Origin: Methylovirgula ligni
GTDB lineage: Bacteria; Pseudomonadota; Alphaproteobacteria; Rhizobiales; Beijerinckiaceae
DNA: 64,000 nucleotides
Assembly (NCBI RefSeq): GCF_004135935.1
Contig: NZ_CP025086.1
Coordinates: 1,302,001 to 1,366,000, forward strand
Direction of reading: 5' to 3'
The notes under the pieces: model-generated
Seen by the model: only the letters and a program-made list of their open reading frames with translations
The model's database searches: none
Told to the model about the DNA's origin: nothing
Program-made: the position numbers and the translations under genes
Shown: positions 53,180 to 63,900 of the stretch, in pieces
Position numbering within the stretch: the first letter of the stretch is position 1
How the letters are laid out: every line of letters starts with the position of its first letter

Positions 53180-54496
53180 TCACGGCGCCGGTGCGATCAG
53201 ATGAAAGAAGCTTCCCGAGACATTTCCGCGACGGCTCCCGCTCGGCTTGGGAACCGAACCATAAGCGTCCGTGACTTCGGCGAGCGGCGCATCGGTGCCG
53301 GGTCCGGAGATCGTTGCATAATGAAATTCATGGCCGCGCAACACCGTGCCGGCCGGGCCGAGAACATTGTCTTCAACGAGGCGCGCCTCGCGATAGCCAA
53401 GCGTCAGCCGCCGTGTGGCAAAAGACGTGGCGAGGTCGAGTAAGCCAAGCATTTCGTGCTCTACGCCGGCGGCGTCGATGAGCGCACGGCCTAAAACCAT
53501 ATAGCCGCCGCATTCGCCATGCACCGGCCGCGTCGCGGCGAAGCGCCGAACGCCGGACAAAAAATTCGCTGCATGTGCAAGACGCCGGGCGTGAAGCTCC
53601 GGGTAGCCGCCGGGGAGCCAGCAGACATCGCAGGTTTCCGGCGGCGCCTCGTCATCGAGCGGCGAGAAAAACGAAATTTCCGCGCCCGCCGCCCGCCAAG
53701 CGGCAACGACATGCGGATAAATGAACGAAAAGGCCGCATCGCGTGCAACGGCAATGCGCTGCCCGGGCGGTGGGAAAGTGATGCCATCAGTTTGACGCGC
53801 CGTCGCGAATGGCTGGGCCATCGCGAGAATCTTGTCGAGATCGACATGCGCCTCGACAAAATCGGCGAGCTTCTCGAGCGCCGCGTCGAGACCAACGGTT
53901 TCGCTCGCCTGGACGAGCCCGAGATGGCGCTCCGGCAGAGCGATTTCCACTGCGCGCGGCAATGCGCCGAGCACGTGCAATCCGGCCTCCTCCACGGCGC
54001 GCGCCGCAAGATTGCGATGCCGCTCGCTGCCGACCTGATTGAGAACGACACCGCTGATTTGAACGCGCGGATCGAAGGAGGCGCAGCCCAAAGCCAACGC
54101 CCCGGCGGATTGTGATTGGCCACTCACATCGAGCACGAGGAGCACCGGCCATCCAAAAGCCGCGGCAATATCCGCCGTCGAACCGCTGCGCCCCGCGGCG
54201 GCCGGCACACCGTCAAACAGGCCCATCAAGCCTTCGCAAATCGCAAGGTCTGCTCCGTCGGCCGCCTGCGTCGCCAATACGCGCATCAAATCCGGCGGCA
54301 TCGCCCAGGAATCGAGGTTGAAGCTCTGCCGGCCGGTTGCGACGGCATGGAAGGCGGGATCGATATAATCCGGGCCGCATTTCAGGCCGCAGACCCCCAG
54401 GCCGCGCCGGTGCAGCGCGCGCATCAGGCCAAGCGTCAGCGTTGTCTTGCCGCTGCCGGATCGCGGTGCCGCGATGACGAATCCGCGCGCACTCAT
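53180..54496 (-). CDS. cobB: Hydrogenobyrinic acid a,c-diamide synthase
   Basis: 438 residues. The N-terminal dethiobiotin-synthetase-like domain has the P-loop IAAPRSGSGKTTLTLGLMRA and LKCGPDYIDPAFH. The C-terminal class I glutamine amidotransferase-like domain has the nucleophile in PVHGECGGYMVLG and a late GHEFHYA. It amidates the a and c side chains using glutamine and ATP. It is 20 bases downstream of cobM, at the end of the cobL-E-M-B run. Confidence 0.94.
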   Translation of the reverse strand: MSARGFVIAAPRSGSGKTTLTLGLMRALHRRGLGVCGLKCGPDYIDPAFHAVATGRQSFNLDSWAMPPDLMRVLATQAADGADLAICEGLMGLFDGVPAAAGRSGSTADIAAAFGWPVLLVLDVSGQSQSAGALALGCASFDPRVQISGVVLNQVGSERHRNLAARAVEEAGLHVLGALPRAVEIALPERHLGLVQASETVGLDAALEKLADFVEAHVDLDKILAMAQPFATARQTDGITFPPPGQRIAVARDAAFSFIYPHVVAAWRAAGAEISFFSPLDDEAPPETCDVCWLPGGYPELHARRLAHAANFLSGVRRFAATRPVHGECGGYMVLGRALIDAAGVEHEMLGLLDLATSFATRRLTLGYREARLVEDNVLGPAGTVLRGHEFHYATISGPGTDAPLAEVTDAYGSVPKPSGSRRGNVSGSFFHLIAPAP

Positions 54497-54516
54497 GGCA
54501 AGCTCAGGCTCGTCAT

Positions 54517-55275
54517 TTAGCGAGCACCCCGGAAACGCCGCTGATAGTCGATGTCATAAAGCGCGCTGTTGCGGAAATTCTTCGCTGCGAGGGCAGGGCC
54601 GACGAAGATCAGCGCCGTGCGTTCCGGGCGCGCCTCACCGGCGGTCTTGCAGATCGTTGCAAGCTCGCCCTCGATGATCTGCTCGTCCGGCCAGCTCGCA
54701 CGATAGACGATCGCCACAGGACAGGCTTCGCCATAATGCGGCAAAAGCTCCTCGACGACGCGTTCGAGCGCATGGATCGAGAGATGAATTGCCAGGGTCG
54801 TTCCGGTCGCCGCGAAATTGGCCAAGGTTTCCTTCGGCGGCATGGACGAAGCGCGTCCGCCGGTGCGCGTCAGCACCAGAGATTGCGCGACTTCGGGCAA
54901 GGTCAATTCGCGCCGCAAAAGCGCCGCCGCCGCGGCAAAGCTCGGCACGCCGGGCGTCACCGTATAGGGGATGCCCAGAGCCTCCAATTCCCGCACTTGC
55001 TCGCCCATCGCACTCCAGATGCTGAGATCGCCCGAATGAAGCCGTACGACATCCTCACCTGCATCAGTTGCACGTTTGAACTCCGCCACGATCGCCTCGA
55101 GCGACAAGGGCGCAGTGTCGATAATGCGCGCGCCCGGTGGACAATAGGTGAGAAGCTCACGCGGCACGAGCGAACCCGCATAAAGACAAACGTTGCATCG
55201 CGCGATGATATCTCGCCCGCGAACGGTGATGAGATCGGGCGCGCCGGGTCCGGCGCCGACAAAATGGACTGTCAT
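54517..55275 (-). CDS. cobM: Precorrin-4 C11-methyltransferase
   Basis: 252 residues from ATG 55275, which overlaps the cobE stop (ATGA); the frame extends nine codons upstream without family support. [46 protein letters not shown] and [15 protein letters not shown] are the conserved methylase segments of CobM. It methylates C11 of precorrin-4. Confidence 0.94.
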   Translation of the reverse strand: MTVHFVGAGPGAPDLITVRGRDIIARCNVCLYAGSLVPRELLTYCPPGARIIDTAPLSLEAIVAEFKRATDAGEDVVRLHSGDLSIWSAMGEQVRELEALGIPYTVTPGVPSFAAAAALLRRELTLPEVAQSLVLTRTGGRASSMPPKETLANFAATGTTLAIHLSIHALERVVEELLPHYGEACPVAIVYRASWPDEQIIEGELATICKTAGEARPERTALIFVGPALAAKNFRNSALYDIDYQRRFRGAR

Positions 55276-55652
55276 TTTCCATCCCCACGCGCGACTGCGC
55301 ATGTGACATCTTGCCGGGCGATACGCGCGACGACCAGCACGGCGTCGCGACCCGCGCCGGCGAGCGAAGCTGCCTCCGAAACCGATGCGACATCGAATGC
55401 CGCTTTGGCCTGCCGCGACGCCATCACGATGCGATCCTCGACGCCTTGCAGAGCCGCGCGCGACAGGAATGTGAGCGGCAGACGAAGTTCCGCGGCAGCG
55501 GCGAGAAGCCCGGCCTCGTCACGCTTGTCGTCGATGGTGAACAATTCGATCGCCTCACTCTTGTGATCGGTACGCGCCAAGGCCTGCCGCACAATCTCGA
55601 CGATCGAGTCCGCGGAGGCGCCGCGGCGGCAGCCGATGCCGACAGCGATCAT
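55272..55652 (-). CDS. cobE: Cobalamin biosynthesis protein CobE
   Basis: 126 residues from ATG 55652, selected because it overlaps the cobL stop in ATGA like its neighbours and gives [19 protein letters not shown], the usual start; an upstream ATG at 55670 is possible. It corresponds to the C-terminal domain of CbiG. The later [11 protein letters not shown] and [12 protein letters not shown] match the family. Its exact role in the aerobic pathway is unclear. It lies between cobL and cobM, as in other Rhizobiales. Confidence 0.88.
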   Translation of the reverse strand: MIAVGIGCRRGASADSIVEIVRQALARTDHKSEAIELFTIDDKRDEAGLLAAAAELRLPLTFLSRAALQGVEDRIVMASRQAKAAFDVASVSEAASLAGAGRDAVLVVARIARQDVTCAVARGDGK

Positions 55653-56863
55653 GATTTCGTCACTGCCCATTGCACGACCGGCCTTGCCGGGTGCCAACTA
55701 CGATAATTGCCGACCGGGTCCGTATGCGCGATGCTGAGAGAAACGAGATCGCCGCCATGTTGTGCGTGCCGTTCAGCGAGCAGCGATTGCGTTTCGATCG
55801 TCACCGCGTTGACGACGAAGCGGCGGCCAATTGGAAGGTGCGACCAGGCGGCGTCGATCACTTCGCCGCCGCCGCCACCGACAAAAATGGCTTCCGGGAC
55901 TAGAAGGTTCTGCATGACGGCAAGCGCATCTCCGCTCACGATTTTCAGATCGGGCACGCCGAGCGCCGCTGCGTTGCGAGCGATGCGGGCGGCACGATCC
56001 TCGCGCACTTCGACGGCAATGGCGCGATTGCGCGGATGCGCCAGCATCCATTCGATCGCGATCGAGCCCGATCCTGCGCCGATATCCCAAAGGCATGCGC
56101 CGGGCCATGGTGCCAAAGACGACAACGTTACGGCGCGGATTTCGCGCTTTGTCAACTGACCGTCGGATTCAAACCAGCTATCCGGCAGGCCGGGCGTCAA
56201 CGGGATAAACGTCGCGCCGTGCGGTGCCACGATCTCAATCGCAACGAGATTGAGGTCCGCTATATCGCGCGGCTTGAAAGTCTCGGCCGTGCTCTCGCCA
56301 ACGCGTTCATTCGGGCCGCCCAATGCCTCCAGCACGACGAGCCGCGAGGCGCCCAGCCCGCGGGCGACGAGGAGACGCGCGAGCTTCTCCGGCGTGGTCG
56401 AATCCCAGGACAGAACGAGAAGACGCGCCTTCGGCCGCAAATGGGGAATGATCCTCTCGAACGTGCGCCCATGCAGAGAAACAACGTCGCAGTCTTGCAA
56501 GGGCCAGCCCAATCGCGCCGCGGCGAGGCTGAGGGACGATGGCGCCGGCAGGCAAATCATCTCATCCGGGCTGACGCTTTCGGCCAATACCGCTCCAGCC
56601 CCATAATAAAATGGATCGCCCGATGCGAGCACACAGACCGGCCTGCCGCGCCGCGCGACAATTTCCGCGATGCCGCGCTCGAATGGGGACGGCCATGCGA
56701 GTGTTTCGACCTGCGTTGGGCCGAGCAACGCAAGATGACGCGCGCCGCCGACGATGAAATTCGCTTGCGATAGAAGCTGTCTCGCGGCAGGAGAAAGACC
56801 ATCGAGTCCATCTTCGCCGATGCCGATAATCGTCAGCCAGCGCCTTGGCGACGGACTATTCAT
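55649..56863 (-). CDS. cobL: Precorrin-6Y C5,15-methyltransferase (decarboxylating)
   Basis: 404 residues from ATG 56863 (an in-frame ATG at 56884 would add seven residues). The N-terminal CbiE-like methylase domain (~10-200; LTIIGIGEDGLDGLSP, CVLASGDPFYYGAG) is followed by a CbiT-like SAM domain (~215-400; LWDIGAGSGSIAIEW, IFVGGGGGEVIDAAW). The fusion methylates C5 and C15 and decarboxylates the acetate at C12. Its start codon faces that of the divergent cobK with at most a 19-base gap. Confidence 0.94.
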   Translation of the reverse strand: MNSPSPRRWLTIIGIGEDGLDGLSPAARQLLSQANFIVGGARHLALLGPTQVETLAWPSPFERGIAEIVARRGRPVCVLASGDPFYYGAGAVLAESVSPDEMICLPAPSSLSLAAARLGWPLQDCDVVSLHGRTFERIIPHLRPKARLLVLSWDSTTPEKLARLLVARGLGASRLVVLEALGGPNERVGESTAETFKPRDIADLNLVAIEIVAPHGATFIPLTPGLPDSWFESDGQLTKREIRAVTLSSLAPWPGACLWDIGAGSGSIAIEWMLAHPRNRAIAVEVREDRAARIARNAAALGVPDLKIVSGDALAVMQNLLVPEAIFVGGGGGEVIDAAWSHLPIGRRFVVNAVTIETQSLLAERHAQHGGDLVSLSIAHTDPVGNYRSWHPARPVVQWAVTKS

Positions 56864-56882
56864 GGAGCCATCCGTCAAAGCC

Positions 56883-57638
56883 ATGCTGCGTGTTCTGATT
56901 TTGGGCGGCACGACGCAAGCGAGCGCTTTGGCGGCGCGCCTTGCCGGCGATGCACGGTACGACGCGATTCTGTCGCTTGCGGGCCGTACGCAAAATCCGC
57001 TGTTGCCGGAGATTTCCCACCGGATTGGCGGCTTCGGCGGAGTTGCCGGCCTTACCAATTATTTGCGTACTGAAAAAATCGATGTTCTGATCGACGCCAC
57101 GCATCCCTTTGCCGAACAGATCTCGGCTCACGCCGCCGCTGCAGCGCGCGAAACGGGGACGCCGCTGGCGGTTTTCACCCGCCGCGCCTGGACGCCCGGT
57201 GCCGGCGATCGCTGGCGCGAATTTCCGGACGCCGCAAGCGCCGCGCGGTCCATTGGCGCGACGCCGCGCCGGGTGTTCCTGACGATCGGCCGTTTGCAAC
57301 TCGGCGCCTTCGTGGCCGCGCCGCAGCACGATTATCTCATCCGCACCATCGACCCGCCGGAACCGCCGCCCGCGTTGCCGCATTACAAGCTTCTGCTCGC
57401 GCGCGGACCCTTCGGCCTGGAAGACGAAGTCAAGCTCATGCGCGAGGCGGGAATCGAAATTCTCGTTACCAAGAACAGCGGCGGCGAGGCGACGCGCGCC
57501 AAGCTCGACGCCGCGCGGGCGCTCGGCATCGAAGTGTTCATGATCGGCCGCCCGTACGGCGTCGATACTCTGACATTCGAAACGCTCGACGCCGTTCTGC
57601 AATTTCTGGAACGCCATTCTCATCGCATATCGCCGTAG
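56883..57638 (+). CDS. cobK: Precorrin-6A reductase
   Basis: 251 residues from ATG 56883 (MLRVLILGGTTQASALAARL); an ATG at 56862 would add seven residues. VLIDATHPFAEQISAHAA, VFLTIGRLQLGAF and ILVTKNSGGEATRAKLDAA are CobK signatures. It reduces precorrin-6A with NADPH. It is the only gene of the central block on the plus strand, overlapping cobJ by 19 bases at its end. A lone inverted cobK is also known in other rhizobial cob clusters. Confidence 0.93.
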   Translation: MLRVLILGGTTQASALAARLAGDARYDAILSLAGRTQNPLLPEISHRIGGFGGVAGLTNYLRTEKIDVLIDATHPFAEQISAHAAAAARETGTPLAVFTRRAWTPGAGDRWREFPDAASAARSIGATPRRVFLTIGRLQLGAFVAAPQHDYLIRTIDPPEPPPALPHYKLLLARGPFGLEDEVKLMREAGIEILVTKNSGGEATRAKLDAARALGIEVFMIGRPYGVDTLTFETLDAVLQFLERHSHRISP

Positions 57639-58384
57639 CTGCGCGGCGAATAGACCCAGAAACCGCCATTGCCGCGCGTCACCCTGCGTGTCGCGCTGGA
57701 GCCGATGAGGACCAGCGTGCTCATATCGGCGACGGATGGGTCGGCCGCTCCAAGCGTCGTCAATTCGATCCTCTCGTCCGGCCGATTCACGGCGCGGGCG
57801 AAAGCCACGATCGTCTCGGGCGCTTTCAGGCCACGCAGCAATTTGAAGACATCGTGGATCAGATGCGGCCGCGCCTTGGAGGCGGGATTATAGAGCGCCA
57901 TGACGAAATCAGCCTGCGCCGCGGCGGTCAGCCGCCGCGCAATCGCGTCCCAGGGCTTCAGATTATCGGACAGGGAAATAACCGCGAAATCATGCCCCAA
58001 CGGCGCGCCGAGACGCGCGGCGACGGCCAGCATCGCCGATACGCCGGGATGAATCTCGATATCGAGATCGCGCCAGCGCGGGTCGCCCCTTTCGACCGCT
58101 TCGAAGACCGCAGCGGCCATGGCGAAGACGCCGGGGTCGCCGCCCGATACGACCGCGACGCGCGCGCCGCCGAGCGCAAGATCGAGCGCCTGGCGCGCGC
58201 GATCGATCTCGACGCGGTTGTCGCTTGCGTGTCGCTTTTGCTCGGGCAACGCCGGCAACCGGTCAAGGTAAGGACCATAGCCGACAAGATCGCTCGCGCT
58301 GCGGATGGCGGCGTCGGCCTCGAAGGTCATCAACTCATGCGGACCTGGACCAAGACCGACGATGGCGAGGCTACCCGCGCTCAT
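57620..58384 (-). CDS. cobJ: Precorrin-3B C17-methyltransferase
   Basis: 254 residues from ATG 58384, overlapping the cobI stop in ATGA; the frame continues 68 codons upstream as a shadow of cobI. LAIVGLGPGPHELMTFEAD, VAVVSGGDPGVFAMAAAV, IHPGVSAMLAVAARLGAPL and DFVMALYNPASKARPHL are diagnostic. It methylates C17 with ring contraction. Confidence 0.94.
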   Translation of the reverse strand: MSAGSLAIVGLGPGPHELMTFEADAAIRSASDLVGYGPYLDRLPALPEQKRHASDNRVEIDRARQALDLALGGARVAVVSGGDPGVFAMAAAVFEAVERGDPRWRDLDIEIHPGVSAMLAVAARLGAPLGHDFAVISLSDNLKPWDAIARRLTAAAQADFVMALYNPASKARPHLIHDVFKLLRGLKAPETIVAFARAVNRPDERIELTTLGAADPSVADMSTLVLIGSSATRRVTRGNGGFWVYSPRSYGDMR

Positions 58385-59109
58385 GGCCGCCTGCCGTGAC
58401 CCGGAATCAGGATCATTGAGAAATATGGCGCGGCATCGTCGGTTTTCTCGGCGAGCTTCAGGATTTTCTCGCCGCTCATGGTCCCGCGCTCGACGTACAG
58501 AGCCTGCGCCACTCGGCCCGCACGGGTGACTGCCTTGCGCGCCTTCGGCAGATTGGCGCCGAGCTTCATGATGACCGCGGCGTCGCAATGGGCGAGGCGC
58601 GCAACGATGTCATCCTCCGAAAGCGTCGCCGGCAAAACGACGAGAACGTCGTCGCCCCAGGTCATCGGCGTCTCCGCGGCGCCCCAGCAGCCGGCCATGC
58701 CCGGCACGCCAGGGATGATAGTGCTCTCGAATTTTTCGCGCAGCCGGACGTAGATGTGCATGAAGGAGCCGTAAAAAAGCGGATCGCCCTCCGCAAGCAA
58801 AGCGATATCGCGCCCGGCTTCGAGATGCGCTGCAAGCACCGCACAGGATTCCTCGTAGAAGACACGTAGCGTTTCGACATAGACGGGAGTGTCGAAGCGC
58901 GTCTCGGTTGTCATCGGGTAATAGAGCGGCACTTCCTTCTGTTCACGTGTGAGCCAGCAATCGGCGATTTCGCGCGCATTGCCGCGATGGCCTGCTTTCG
59001 CGAAGAAGGCGACGACCGGCGCCGATTTGATCGCCTTCACCGCCTTCACGGTCAAAAGCTCCGGGTCGCCCGGTCCCAGTCCGACGCCGATGAGCCTGCC
59101 GGCGCTCAT
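58381..59109 (-). CDS. cobI: Precorrin-2 C20-methyltransferase
   Basis: 242 residues. LIGVGLGPGDPELLTVKAV, IALLAEGDPLFYGSFMHIYV, IIPGVPGMAGCWGAAETPM and AVIMKLGANLPKARKA are the CobI/CbiL methylase motifs. It adds the methyl group at C20. It is ATGA-coupled to cobH upstream and cobJ downstream. Confidence 0.95.
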   Translation of the reverse strand: MSAGRLIGVGLGPGDPELLTVKAVKAIKSAPVVAFFAKAGHRGNAREIADCWLTREQKEVPLYYPMTTETRFDTPVYVETLRVFYEESCAVLAAHLEAGRDIALLAEGDPLFYGSFMHIYVRLREKFESTIIPGVPGMAGCWGAAETPMTWGDDVLVVLPATLSEDDIVARLAHCDAAVIMKLGANLPKARKAVTRAGRVAQALYVERGTMSGEKILKLAEKTDDAAPYFSMILIPGHGRRP

Positions 59110-59732
59110 TCTTTGGTGCTCGCGAGCGCATTGATCGCGGCGACGGTCATGGCGCTGCCGCCACGGCGCCCGCGCGCAACAAGAAACGGTATGCGGCCGA
59201 AAGCAATCAAAGCCTCCTTCGACTCGGCGGCGCCAACAAAACCGACCGGCATGCCGATGATCGCCGCCGGCAAAGGCCAGCCCGCGTCAAAAAGTTCGAG
59301 CAGGTGGAACAAGGCCGTCGGCGCGTTGCCGATGGCGACGACAGCGCCGGCGATGTGCTCTTTCCAAAGACCGAGCGCCGCGGCGGAGCGCGTATTGCCG
59401 ATCTCGGCGGCCAGACCGGGCACAGCAGGATCGGCGAGGGTGCAGATCACTTCGTTATTAGCCGGGAGCCGGGCGCGGGTGATACCGCCGGCGATCATTT
59501 TCGCATCACAGAGAATTGGAGCGCCGGATTCGAGCGCGCGGCGCGCGGCGCCGACGAAATCCGGCGAGAACAGGAGGTCGGCCGCCGCATCTACCTGTCC
59601 GCTGGCATGGATGACGCGCACCGCGACGGGTTCTTGCTCGGGGCTGAAACGGCCGAGGTTGGCTTCGGCCCGGATAATGGCGAAGGAGCGCCGATAGATT
59701 TCGGCGCCGTCGCGAATATAGGAATAAGTCAT
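59106..59732 (-). CDS. cobH: Precorrin-8X methylmutase
   Basis: 208 residues. YIRDGAEIYRRSFAIIRAEA at the start, the active-site RVIHASGQVD (His), PILCDAKMIAGGITRARLP and IIGMPVGFVGAAESKEAL are CobH/CbiC signatures. It moves the C11 methyl to C12 to form hydrogenobyrinic acid. It is ATGA-coupled to cobG and cobI. Confidence 0.95.
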   Translation of the reverse strand: MTYSYIRDGAEIYRRSFAIIRAEANLGRFSPEQEPVAVRVIHASGQVDAAADLLFSPDFVGAARRALESGAPILCDAKMIAGGITRARLPANNEVICTLADPAVPGLAAEIGNTRSAAALGLWKEHIAGAVVAIGNAPTALFHLLELFDAGWPLPAAIIGMPVGFVGAAESKEALIAFGRIPFLVARGRRGGSAMTVAAINALASTKE

Positions 59733-60979
59733 GCGTCAATCTTCGCGACAAGCTGCTGCAAAGCAAGATTCAATTGCGCGCCGCTAAGGCCCGCGGCAAT
59801 GGGCTTATCGGCAGTTGTCCCGTCCAGCACCAGATCGTAGCACCCGTCACGTCCGATGAAAGTGACGGGCGCCTTCCGCGGATGGGCGCAGCCCTTGGCG
59901 CAGCCGGAGACATGCACGAAAATGCCTCGCGCGCGCAAGCGACGGGCAAACGGCGCAAGCCGGCGCGCGTCCTCATGTGTCGATGTGGTAGCATTGGCGC
60001 AATCCGGCGCGCCCGGACACGCAGCGACGGCGCGCAAAGGATCGTCTTCGGAGAAGATCAGCGCGATGTCCGCAAGGCTGGCGGCGTCGGGCGGCGTGAC
60101 GGCGACGACAAGAATTGCGCGCCAGGGTGTCAGACGCAATTCGCCGCTACTCGCTTCCGCAATATCGGCGAGCCTTTCAAGCATCGCCGCATCGAGACGC
60201 CCGAAGGGAACGCCAAGTCCGAGAACATGGTGCCCCCCGACACGATAAGCGCCGATCGCGGTCGGCGGGCGATCATGGACAGGCGTTTCTGTCGTCGGGG
60301 CCAGACCAGCTTCTCCTGCAATCGCGGCGACGCCGATGCGGCGTACGAGCCCGGCCATTCGTTCCGTGGGGGCATCTCGCAATTCCAAGAAGGCGAGGGC
60401 GATGCGAAGACCGGCGTCTGCGAGGTCATCAATCGCGCATTCGCCTGCTGCGCGGCCCGCGAGGGAGATCAAAAAGTGGGGAACGCCGCCGCGCCGCCGG
60501 GCAAGGAAACTGACGTCAGTCTTCTCGCTCGCAAGCGAGAGCGCGCCGCCGTCATCGACGATGAAGCCGAACTTTGCGGGCAGCGCATGCAATATCGTTT
60601 CGCGCGTCAGCCGATCCCGCAGCAACTCGACGCAAGGGCCGATATCGAGGATCGCTTGCGGATCGATTCCAGCGAGCGGGCTGGCTGATATATTGCGGGC
60701 GGTGGATGGCGCTTCCTCCGTCTCGGAAAGCCCCAGGTCGCACAGCTCGCTCTGGAGAGGCGACAGCGTCGCATCGCCGATGCCGCGCAACTGCAAATTC
60801 GCGCGCGCGGACAGATCGAATAGACCGTTGCCAAAGCGGTGCGCGCATCGGGCCAGCGCGCGCGCCAGCACCGGCGAAAGGCGGCCATTGTTCAGGTTCA
60901 CGCGCACGATAAGCCCGTCGCCGCTGGCCATCGGCCGCAGCACGCTGGGGCACCAGCCCTTACGCAGCGCCGCCCTCAT
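59729..60979 (-). CDS. cobG: Precorrin-3B synthase
   Basis: 416 residues from ATG 60979, overlapping the cobN stop in ATGA. It has the nitrite/sulfite reductase-like fold: LKAL-like half-domains with LFDLSARANLQLRGI, and the 4Fe-4S ligands in ACPGAPDCANA and VSGCAKGCAHP. CobG uses molecular oxygen to prepare precorrin-3B for ring contraction, so its presence marks the aerobic pathway. Confidence 0.93.
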   Translation of the reverse strand: MRAALRKGWCPSVLRPMASGDGLIVRVNLNNGRLSPVLARALARCAHRFGNGLFDLSARANLQLRGIGDATLSPLQSELCDLGLSETEEAPSTARNISASPLAGIDPQAILDIGPCVELLRDRLTRETILHALPAKFGFIVDDGGALSLASEKTDVSFLARRRGGVPHFLISLAGRAAGECAIDDLADAGLRIALAFLELRDAPTERMAGLVRRIGVAAIAGEAGLAPTTETPVHDRPPTAIGAYRVGGHHVLGLGVPFGRLDAAMLERLADIAEASSGELRLTPWRAILVVAVTPPDAASLADIALIFSEDDPLRAVAACPGAPDCANATTSTHEDARRLAPFARRLRARGIFVHVSGCAKGCAHPRKAPVTFIGRDGCYDLVLDGTTADKPIAAGLSGAQLNLALQQLVAKIDA

Positions 60980-63900
60980 GCGCTCTCCAATATGCTCGCG
61001 AGGCGCATGGCGACCGAATTGCGCCGGCAGGCCCAAAGCCCGCGCCGCATCGCTTGGTCGAATCGCTGCGCAACGGCCCGCCCGGCTTCCGGATTGGCAC
61101 GCATCAAGAACGCGAAGACGTCGTCATCGCCGAGCGTGGCATCGAAAACGAGTTCGAATTGGCGCGGCGTCACGGTGCCGCTCGTCACCGCGAAACCGTA
61201 GAGATTATCGACCGCCTCGGCGATTTCGGCTGCGCCTCTATAGCCATGCCGCATCTGGCCCGCGAGCCATTTCGGGTTGGCGACGCGGCCACGGATTGCC
61301 CGCGCGATTTCTTCGCTGAGTGCGCGTGCGATGGGTACATCCGGCCGCGTGGTATCGAGATGATAGAGACTTGCTTTGCCGCCGAGATATTTTGTCGCCG
61401 CGGCGAAGCCGCCCTCGTGCTCGAAGAACGTACTCGAATCGAGCGCGTCCTGGCCCGGCAAATCCTGGACGTGAACGAAAGCGTCTGCGCCGGCGACGCG
61501 TATGCGGAACAGGTCCGTGGCCGCGTATTCATCGCGCCCCAGGGCATGGCCGCTCTCCGCGAGATAGGCGGCAGCAAGATCGTTTTCAGATACCGTGGCA
61601 TCTTCCGCCAGCATCCGCCCAAGCGAGACGCCATAGGTGCCGGAAGCGGGCCCGAAGATGCGCAGCGTGTCTTGGCCTGCGGCGCGGGCGGCGGCGAGCG
61701 GATTGTCTTCTATGGCTTCGTCTTCGGCAGCGACCGCCGCGATCAATTGCTCCATCAAGGCAATCTGCGCCGGGAATACGTCGCGGAAAAGCCCGGAAAG
61801 GCGCAAGGTCACGTCGACGCGTGGCCGGTCGAGCGCCGCCGGCGGCAAGATGGTGAAGCCCGTGACCCGCCCGGAGGCCTCGTTCCAGACGGGCACGGCG
61901 CCAAGATAGGCAAAAACCTGCGCAAGCTCTTCGCCGCCTGTGCGCATGGAGGCCGAACCCCATAAATCGATTACCAGCTGGCGCGGCCAATCGCCGTGAT
62001 CCTGGATGTGGCGCGCGATGACGGCCGACGCCGCCCGCTTGCCGATCTCGAAGGCCGTCCGCGTCGGCACCATGCGCGGATCAATGGTGACGAGATTGCG
62101 CCCCGTCGGCAGGACATCGAGCCGGCCCCGTGCGGGCGCGCCGGACGGTCCCGGTTCGACAAAGCGTCCGTCGAGCGCGGCGATGAGGCCGGCGATTTCT
62201 CGTTCGGCGCAGGCGTCGAGCCGTTTCAGTGCCGCCGCGTCGGCCTGCGTCTCCGCCAGCACGCGCTCGCCTGACGTTGGCGGACGGCCGAATGTGTGCA
62301 GGCCTTCGGCGATCCGCATATCCTTGATGTCACAGAGCCAGGCATCGAGCCTGGCGAGGACTTCCTCCTGCGGTGCATCCAGAGCAACGCCGCCTTCGGC
62401 CGCCAGCCCGGTCTCCGTCGCACGTGCGAGGATCGTCTCGGCAAGCAGCGCGGCGCGTTTCGGGTCCATCTGTTGCGCCGAAGCGTATTCGTCGAACAAA
62501 GCCTCGAACTCGGCAAGATCGCCGACGCGCCCGGCCCGGCCGAGGGGCGGCGTCAGATGGCCGACGATCACCGCCCCGGCGCGCCGCTTGGCCTGCGCAG
62601 CCTCACCGGGATTATTGACGATAAACGGATAGATCAGCGGCGTCGGCCCAAGCAATGCCTCCGGCGCACAGGCTTCGGAGAGCGCCGTCGCCTTGCCCGG
62701 CAGCCATTCAAGCGTGCCATGCGTACCGAGCTGGATCATCGCGTCGATATGTTCCGCGTGGCGGAGCCACAGGTAAAAAGCGACATAGAAATGCGACGGT
62801 GGCAAACGCGCGTCATGATAATCCGCCTTCCGATGCGCTACGCCGCCACGATCCGGCTGGATTGCGACGATCATCTTGCCGCGACGCAGGGCGCGAAATC
62901 GAAAGGCCCCCTGACTGACATGCGAATCCATTTCCGGCGGGCCCCAGGCCGCGATGATCGTGGCGCGCAAGGTCTCGGGCAAAACCGCGAATGCGTCCTG
63001 ATAATCTTCGAGCGATAAGGCTTCCTGCGGCGGTGCTTCGGCGAGAGCGCGGATGAAGGCATCGCTGTCTTCGATCGTCTCGATATCGTATCCCGCCGCC
63101 TTGAGACGCATCGCGATTTCCGCAAGGCTCGCCGGCGTATCGAGGCCGACGGCATAGGCGGCGCGACCGGCTTTGACCGGGTAATCGGAGAGGATACAGG
63201 CAAGCCGCCTCTCTCCGCGCGGCATCCGCCGCAGCCGTGCCCAGGCCAGAGCCAGGTCGGCGACGAAATCGATCCGTTCTATGTCGGGCTGGTGCGTGAC
63301 GCGCGTGAATTGCAGCTTTTCGCTGCGTTGGGTCTCTTCCTTGAAGGAAATCGTGCGGGCGATGATGCGGCCGTCGAGTTCCGGCAGGACGACATTCATC
63401 GCCAGATCGGCCGCGCCGAGCCCGCGCATATCTTCCATCCACGACGCGCGCGAGGCGCTGGCATGGATCATTTGCAGGATTGGCGCGTCGGCGGCCTCCA
63501 GCGGGCTTTGCGTGCGGTCCATCCGCGCGGCGAAGGCGGTCGAATTCAGGATGATGTCGGGCTTCTCCTCGGCGAGAACCGCAGCGAGCCAGGCCGCCGC
63601 ATCCTCATCCTTGAGGCTCGGCACATAAGCTGCGAGCACGCGCAGGCTGCGCGCCGCCAGGGCGTCGGCAACAGCCAGAATCGGCGCGACATCCCCGGCA
63701 AGAAGATAGGCGCGATAGAAGACGATGAAGGCAAGCGGCGCTTCGGTTGCGCCGGTGCGGCACGCGGCGGCGAAGAGCCCGCAAACCGGCGTCGCTTGCG
63801 GCTCCGGCAACGGGCTTTGTTCGCCTTCGAGTCTCCGGTCGATCCAGGCAAAAAGATTGGCGAGATTGCCAATCCCGCCGGCCTCGAATGTATGGGCGAC

